A DNA stretch of 35,015 bases. Origin: Rhodospirillaceae bacterium LM-1 (GTDB lineage: Bacteria; Pseudomonadota; Alphaproteobacteria; Rhodospirillales; WMHbin7). The translations under genes and the position numbers were made by a program. The stretch's first letter is position 1. Each line of letters opens with the position of its first letter. Location: positions 1 through 35,015 of the forward strand of contig CACUVI010000006.1 of assembly GCA_902725215.1 (NCBI GenBank), in the 5' to 3' direction. Below the pieces are notes generated by a model that was not told the DNA's origin, searched no databases, and was given only the letters and a program-made list of their open reading frames with translations. This document shows, piece after piece, positions 31,275 through 35,015 of the stretch.

Positions 31275-33394
31275 CATCCACTGCCATCGGTACCCTGCCT
31301 GCCCTGCGGACAGATCTCAAGCTGTTGCCTGGGCCTAAGGATGAGACGGGCACGCCCAGCTGGACCTTGTTCGATCCACTGCAAAACCGTTACTTCCGCC
31401 TTGGATGGCGCGAAGCTGAAATGCTGCTGCGCTGGAAACTGGGCGACATGCAGGCGATTGCACGCTCTGTCGTCCATGAAACACCTTTGCATATCGAAAC
31501 AATCGATGTTCAGGATCTGTCTAGATTTCTGGAAGTAAACAACCTGGTCCGAGCTGATCAGGCATCCTATCAATCACTGCTGACACGCCAAGCCAAGCAA
31601 ACACGTCCTGGCCTAGCCAGCCAGCTTATACACAATTACCTCTTCTATCGTATAACGCTTTTGCATCCAGACCAACTGCTGGCCAAGCTCCTCCCGCATG
31701 TTGCGGGCGTCTTCTCACGTGCCTTCTTTTGGTTCGTGTTGGTCGCTGGCGGCCTGGGCATGTACCTGACACTTCGTCAGTGGAGCGTGTTCACAAGTCT
31801 GGTCGCCGACTCACTGAACGTTAAGGGCGGCCTTTATATCGGCTTGGCGCTTGTTCTTGCCAAGACCTGTCATGAATTCGCTCATGCGCTGACAGCCAAG
31901 CATTACGGCTGCCATGTGCCCTCGATGGGAGTGGCTTTCATCTTCATGTGGCCGGTGCTGTACACGGACACCACGGGGGCCTGGAAACTCAGCAATCAAC
32001 GCCAGCGCCTTGCGATCGGAGCCGCCGGAGTTATGGCTGAACTCATGCTGGCCGTGCTGGCAACCCTGCTTTGGAATCTACTTCCCAGCAGCACGTTTAG
32101 CCGGGCCTGCGCATTGTTGGCGGCAGTGACCTGGGTGTCAACCTTGGCTGTCAACCTTAATCCCTTGATGCGCTTCGATGGATATTATTTGCTGTCCGAT
32201 CTGCTGGGTACAGAGAATCTGCGCGAACGTTCTCTGGCGATGTTGGGCTGGCATCTGCGCCGATGGTTCTTGGGTCTGTCCCTGCCAGCGCCCGAGTCTA
32301 CCGATAAACGCCGGGAGCGGCTACTGATTGTTCTCGGCTATGCAATCAACTTCTATAGGTTGGCCGTTGTAATCGGCATTGCCCTTCTTGTCTACCACGT
32401 CACCTTCAAGCTGGCAGGCTTTGTTATGTTCGCTGTCGAGATCGGTTGGTTCCTGGTTCTGCCGATTTTTCATGAATTCGAGACCTGGTGGGCTCTTCGC
32501 AAGTTTGCCGCCCTCAATTCACGCTCGATACTGTCCTGGTTGACGGTTCTGCTGGGTCTGGCCGGATTGTTTGTTCCTTGGCAATCCGAAATATCAGCTC
32601 CGGCCCTACAAGGAGAGCAGTCCGTTGTGCGCTTGTATTCACCGGTGCCTGCTGAGATCAAGGAGCTCCTTGTTCAGTCCGGCCAGGATGTGTCGCCCGG
32701 CCAACAGTTGTCGATATTGGAGTCGCTAGAGCTTGAACAGCAAATTAGCCAGACAAGAATCAGGATTGCCGGGCTGGAGCTTCAGCGCCAACGATCGGCC
32801 GCTAGACCAAGTACGATAGAGAACCTCTTGGTCCTTAGCCAACAGCTTAAAGCTGCCCAGGCGGAATTGGCGGGCTATCTGCTTCAGCGAGAGGCGCTAA
32901 CGATCCACTCGCCTGGCAAAGGCCGCATTGCGCTTCTGGAAGACGGACTTGCCCCTGGTCGCTGGGTGGATGACAAAACACCGCTACTGGCTGTGGTGAA
33001 TGCCCACGACCATCGCATCACGGCCTATGTCACAGAACAGGATTTGGAGCGACTTCACATGGGCGGCATGGGATGGTTCATCCCTGAAGGTGAAATTAGC
33101 TGTGCAATCAGTGCTGTTATCGAGGATATCGATCCCGTATCAACCAAAATCTTGCCGCAACCGCACTTGGCTAGTACTTATGGTGGGCCATTGGATGTGC
33201 ATCCAGTTGAGAATGGCAGGTTCGTTTCACAAGATAGTCTTTATATAGTTCACCTGCGTCCTGCCCTTTTGGACAATGTCCCCTTGAAAAGGGAACTTCG
33301 TGGGACGGTTATCTTCCAGGCAGAGCGGCAAAGCTTGGCGCAACATTACTGGCAGGCAGTTGCCAAAGTGTTTGTGCGAGAAGCCGGGCTGTAG
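31271..33394 (+). CDS. M50-type membrane zinc metalloprotease with HlyD-like C-terminus
   Basis: The 707-residue protein has a PqqD-like N-terminal ~95 residues (SWTLFDPLQNRYFRLGWREA ... FLEVNNLVRAD), a multi-pass membrane core of the site-2-protease family with HEFAH at 201-205 and the third zinc-ligand region NPLMRFDGYYLLSDLLG (Asp303), and after the last helix (ILSWLTVLLGLAGLFVPW, ~420-440) a periplasmic lipoyl/HlyD-like part (VPAEIKELLVQSGQDVSPGQ, then hairpin, then HSPGKGRIALLEDGLAPG). It resembles the putative peptide zinc metalloproteases of peptide-export loci (YydH type). Zinc ligands are intact. It ends the export run and may take the inner-membrane role that an ABC transporter has in type I secretion; whether it cuts or carries the substrate is unknown. 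Confidence 0.87.
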   Translation: MTSTAIGTLPALRTDLKLLPGPKDETGTPSWTLFDPLQNRYFRLGWREAEMLLRWKLGDMQAIARSVVHETPLHIETIDVQDLSRFLEVNNLVRADQASYQSLLTRQAKQTRPGLASQLIHNYLFYRITLLHPDQLLAKLLPHVAGVFSRAFFWFVLVAGGLGMYLTLRQWSVFTSLVADSLNVKGGLYIGLALVLAKTCHEFAHALTAKHYGCHVPSMGVAFIFMWPVLYTDTTGAWKLSNQRQRLAIGAAGVMAELMLAVLATLLWNLLPSSTFSRACALLAAVTWVSTLAVNLNPLMRFDGYYLLSDLLGTENLRERSLAMLGWHLRRWFLGLSLPAPESTDKRRERLLIVLGYAINFYRLAVVIGIALLVYHVTFKLAGFVMFAVEIGWFLVLPIFHEFETWWALRKFAALNSRSILSWLTVLLGLAGLFVPWQSEISAPALQGEQSVVRLYSPVPAEIKELLVQSGQDVSPGQQLSILESLELEQQISQTRIRIAGLELQRQRSAARPSTIENLLVLSQQLKAAQAELAGYLLQREALTIHSPGKGRIALLEDGLAPGRWVDDKTPLLAVVNAHDHRITAYVTEQDLERLHMGGMGWFIPEGEISCAISAVIEDIDPVSTKILPQPHLASTYGGPLDVHPVENGRFVSQDSLYIVHLRPALLDNVPLKRELRGTVIFQAERQSLAQHYWQAVAKVFVREAGL

Positions 33395-33812
33395 ATGGCC
33401 TGTTGAGAAGAATGCCATGGGTGCGCGGAACATACTGTTCCAGGAGGAGGAGGGCAAGGCCACCTATGTAGACGTTATGTTCAAACGCATCTTGGAACAA
33501 CAAACGACAGTGGCTTGATGCATGTCAGGAAGCCGGAGCAATAGAGTGATCGTCGCCGTCGCGATGGGAGTCTTCGGGACGACTCATTGCGTACGTGTCG
33601 CCCGATTGCTACGGCGGACGCGGAAAATCGGGCAGAATGGGCACCTTCGCGTCCCCTGTTCAACGCCAGCCCATGTCAAAATGCAGCCAGTTCCTGGGCA
33701 AGTTCTTGCAATCCGATAACTTCAATGCCCTCTGCAAGCGGGTACCGATCTGCGCCCGAATAAACAAGAAACGATCTGGCAGGCATCAGATCCTCGCGGG
33801 CATGATGGAAGC
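33395..33812. other. Non-conserved stretch between the export genes and the IS remnant
   Basis: About 420 bases with one small ORF (33417-33518) and otherwise no credible gene on either strand. The frame of the transposase remnant stays open back to at least 33720, but the translation before 33813 does not resemble a transposase, so this is probably the junction where the IS copy was broken. Confidence 0.5.
33417..33518 (+). CDS. Possible 33-residue small protein downstream of the M50 gene
   Basis: The ATG at 33417 opens a 33-codon frame (MGARNILFQEEEGKATYVDV... ending QQTTVA, stop 33516-33518). GAGAAG upstream is a weak ribosome-binding site. The frame is also open upstream of the ATG, so it could instead be the tail of a lost gene. 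It has no recognised family. Its place after a peptide-metalloprotease-like gene makes a small secreted or cofactor peptide conceivable, but nothing in the sequence proves it. Confidence 0.25.
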   Translation: MGARNILFQEEEGKATYVDVMFKRILEQQTTVA

Positions 33813-34172
33813 CTCGCAGCCTTGGAAAAAGCGGCAGGGGAAGTTGGCTATCCAAAGACGATTCGCCTGGACAACGGACCCGAGTTTATCAGCAAGGAGC
33901 TGGACCTCTGGGCCTTCATGAAGGGCGTCACGCTCGATTTCAGCCGTCCCGGAAAACCGACCGATAATGCCTTCATCGAATCCCTGAACGGCAAGTTCCG
34001 AGCCGAATGCCTGAACGTCAACTGGTTCATGAGCCTCGACGAAGCGAGAGAAAAATGCGAGGATTGGCGTAGAGACTACAACATGGTCCGGCCGCACAGC
34101 GCGATCGGCAACCAAGTGCCTGCAAGGCTTCATCTTCCGGTCGACACCCCCGGCCAGCGGACGGTCAGATGA
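33813..34172 (+). pseudogene. 3' fragment of an IS3-family transposase (OrfB, rve domain)
   Basis: About 119 C-terminal residues of an integrase-core transposase remain: LAALEKAAGEVGYPKTIRLD, then DNGPEF with the second catalytic Asp, DFSRPGKPTDNAFIESLNGK with the catalytic Glu, and VRPHSAIGNQVPARL near the end. The first catalytic Asp, the rest of OrfB and all of OrfA are missing, so the copy is inactive. Complete OrfB proteins of this group are about 270-290 residues. The stop codon (34170-34172) sits at the start of a 51-bp tandem duplication. Confidence 0.85.
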
Positions 34173-34273
34173 AGCGGGATTTTTCCAGGCCAGCCTGGTC
34201 CAAGGTTGGGGGCAAGCTCAATAAGCGAGAATTTTCCAGGCCAGCCTGGTCCAAGGTTGGGGGCAAGCTCAAC
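34172..34273 (+). repeat. Two tandem copies of a 51-bp unit
   Basis: Copy 1 spans 34172-34222 and copy 2 34223-34273. A 41-base core is identical (34181-34221 and 34232-34272). It contains the palindromic CCAGGCCAGCCTGG. 51 bp is 17 codons, so a frame opened by the ATG at 34169 (overlapping the transposase stop as ATGA) reads KREFSRPAWSKVGGKLN twice. The unit begins right at the end of the transposase fragment. Confidence 0.85.
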
Positions 34274-34512
34274 AACGGCCCAGGCTCTAATCGCCGCTGG
34301 ATGAAAGACCCATGGCAGGTCATGTCCTATCAACGGTGCATGGAGGGGCGTCAAACCGCATCCCATCAACACGTGAAATGTTTCTTCACTGTTCTGTGCA
34401 TCAGAAAATAGCGGAACGATTTCACTGTAATCTGCTGATCAGTGTTATAGGATGCCGGTCTATTGGGCAGAAAATCTAGGCTGCATTTTTCCTCATTCAG
34501 ATTGCACGGGAT

Positions 34513-35015
34513 ATGGATCTGAGTTCAAAGGATAACCGAAAGCGATTGCGAGTTATGGATGCTCCCCATTGGCAGTCCCTGGAAGTTGGGCGCCACATTG
34601 GCTATAGAAAAGGCGTCTGCTCTATCTCCTGGTATGCCCGCATTCGAAAAACGAGCAGAGGATACATTCAGTGCAAGCTGGGCGAAGCCGACGACTTTAC
34701 AACATCCAATGGCAAAAATGTGCTGACCTTCGCCCAGGCAATTACAAAGGCAGAAAATTGGTTTGCTTCATTTTCTGAGCAGGATTACCGACCGCCAGAA
34801 AAAGCCTCTGAAAAGCCCCTATATCCCGACCTATCTTCAAGCCCACCTTTCACCGTTGCCCATGCGCTGGTTGATTATATGAAGTGGTATCGTGATAATC
34901 GCCGTGGATTTGAAAGAATATATTACACAGTTAATGCGCAATTGCTGCCAACTCTTGGCCAATACCCACTTGATGAACTTACAGCTCTCTTGATCCGAGA
35001 GTGGGCGGACAAGAG
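34513..35015 (+). CDS. Tyrosine-type site-specific integrase (5' part, runs off the window)
   Basis: An ATG at 34513 opens a frame that continues past the right edge (167 codons visible). The first ~80 residues look like an Arm-type DNA-binding domain of phage/island integrases (VGRHIGYRKGVCSISWYARI, GYIQCKLGEADDF). Residues ~115-167 match the helical core-binding (SAM-like) domain (FTVAHALVDYMKWYRDNRRG ... LGQYPLDELTALLIREWADK). The catalytic domain with its Arg-His-Arg-Tyr set would lie outside the window. It probably belongs to an island or prophage extending to the right; I see no tRNA gene or attachment repeat in the 240 bases before it. Confidence 0.8.
   Translation, partial: MDLSSKDNRKRLRVMDAPHWQSLEVGRHIGYRKGVCSISWYARIRKTSRGYIQCKLGEADDFTTSNGKNVLTFAQAITKAENWFASFSEQDYRPPEKASEKPLYPDLSSSPPFTVAHALVDYMKWYRDNRRGFERIYYTVNAQLLPTLGQYPLDELTALLIREWADK

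Noticed and set aside
19222-33394. Classical type I (ABC-HlyD-TolC) secretion operon
   Set aside because: No ABC ATPase gene is present: no Walker A/ABC signature protein is encoded between 16962 and 33394.
34274-34512. tRNA gene or attachment site next to the integrase
   Set aside because: I found no cloverleaf-forming sequence or tRNA 3' end in this stretch and no matching direct repeat elsewhere in the window; the site may lie beyond the right edge.

Overview
The window looks like a chromosomal accessory region of a Gram-negative bacterium, most likely an alphaproteobacterium (possibly Rhodospirillales). The evidence is indirect. Most genes are fairly GC-rich, and the outer-membrane lipoproteins and TolC/HlyD-type envelope genes require two membranes. 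A 62-bp palindromic element of a type I associate with alphaproteobacterial genomes sits inside one gene. I cannot name the species. Composition is mosaic: 1-1577, the middle of the methyltransferase (about 8570-9130), the start of the phosphoribosyltransferase-like gene and 15.5-16.96 kb are visibly more AT-rich than the rest.

Region A (1-15502, + strand) is a defence/DNA-processing island. It begins with the end of an unknown gene, an Mrr-like PD-(D/E)XK nuclease and a small unknown protein, followed by a PEGA-like lipoprotein. A long collinear run follows: a DUF2779 protein (Cas4-like nuclease plus DEDD exonuclease), a ResIII helicase-endonuclease, DinD, a beta-type Mod methyltransferase, a phosphoribosyltransferase-like protein, a DprA/Smf-like protein, a zinc-ribbon EEP nuclease/phosphatase and a UvrD-like helicase with a RelE/ParE-like N-terminus. 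Several junctions overlap or are only a few bases apart. Res and Mod form a type III-like restriction-modification core, and the other genes are its candidate accessories.

Region B (15503-16961) is AT-rich and has no convincing gene. It holds a weak terminator, a cluster of hairpins, and twelve copies of GGGGAA/TTCCCC in about 520 bp.

Region C (16962-33394) is the most interesting part. Two cyclic-nucleotide-binding proteins (+) face a CHASE2 adenylate/guanylate cyclase (-), with overlapping 3' ends. Upstream on the - strand lie a 1090-residue surface/secreted-type protein (LEPR N-terminal motif, DUF4347, seven propeller-like repeats, proline linkers, C-terminal caspase-like peptidase) and an OGT-like (GT41) glycosyltransferase. 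Divergent from these is a + strand run: an unknown periplasmic protein, a TolC-like lipoprotein with a C-terminal SPOR domain, a HlyD-type adaptor, a GAF-HlyD fusion and an M50 zinc metalloprotease with a HlyD-like C-terminus. No ABC ATPase is present. My reading is one module: cAMP signalling, a glycosylated caspase-like substrate and a non-canonical envelope export machine.

Region D (33395-35015) is mobile-element debris: a small orphan ORF, the 3' end of an IS3-type transposase, a 51-bp tandem duplication, and the 5' part of a tyrosine integrase that runs off the window.
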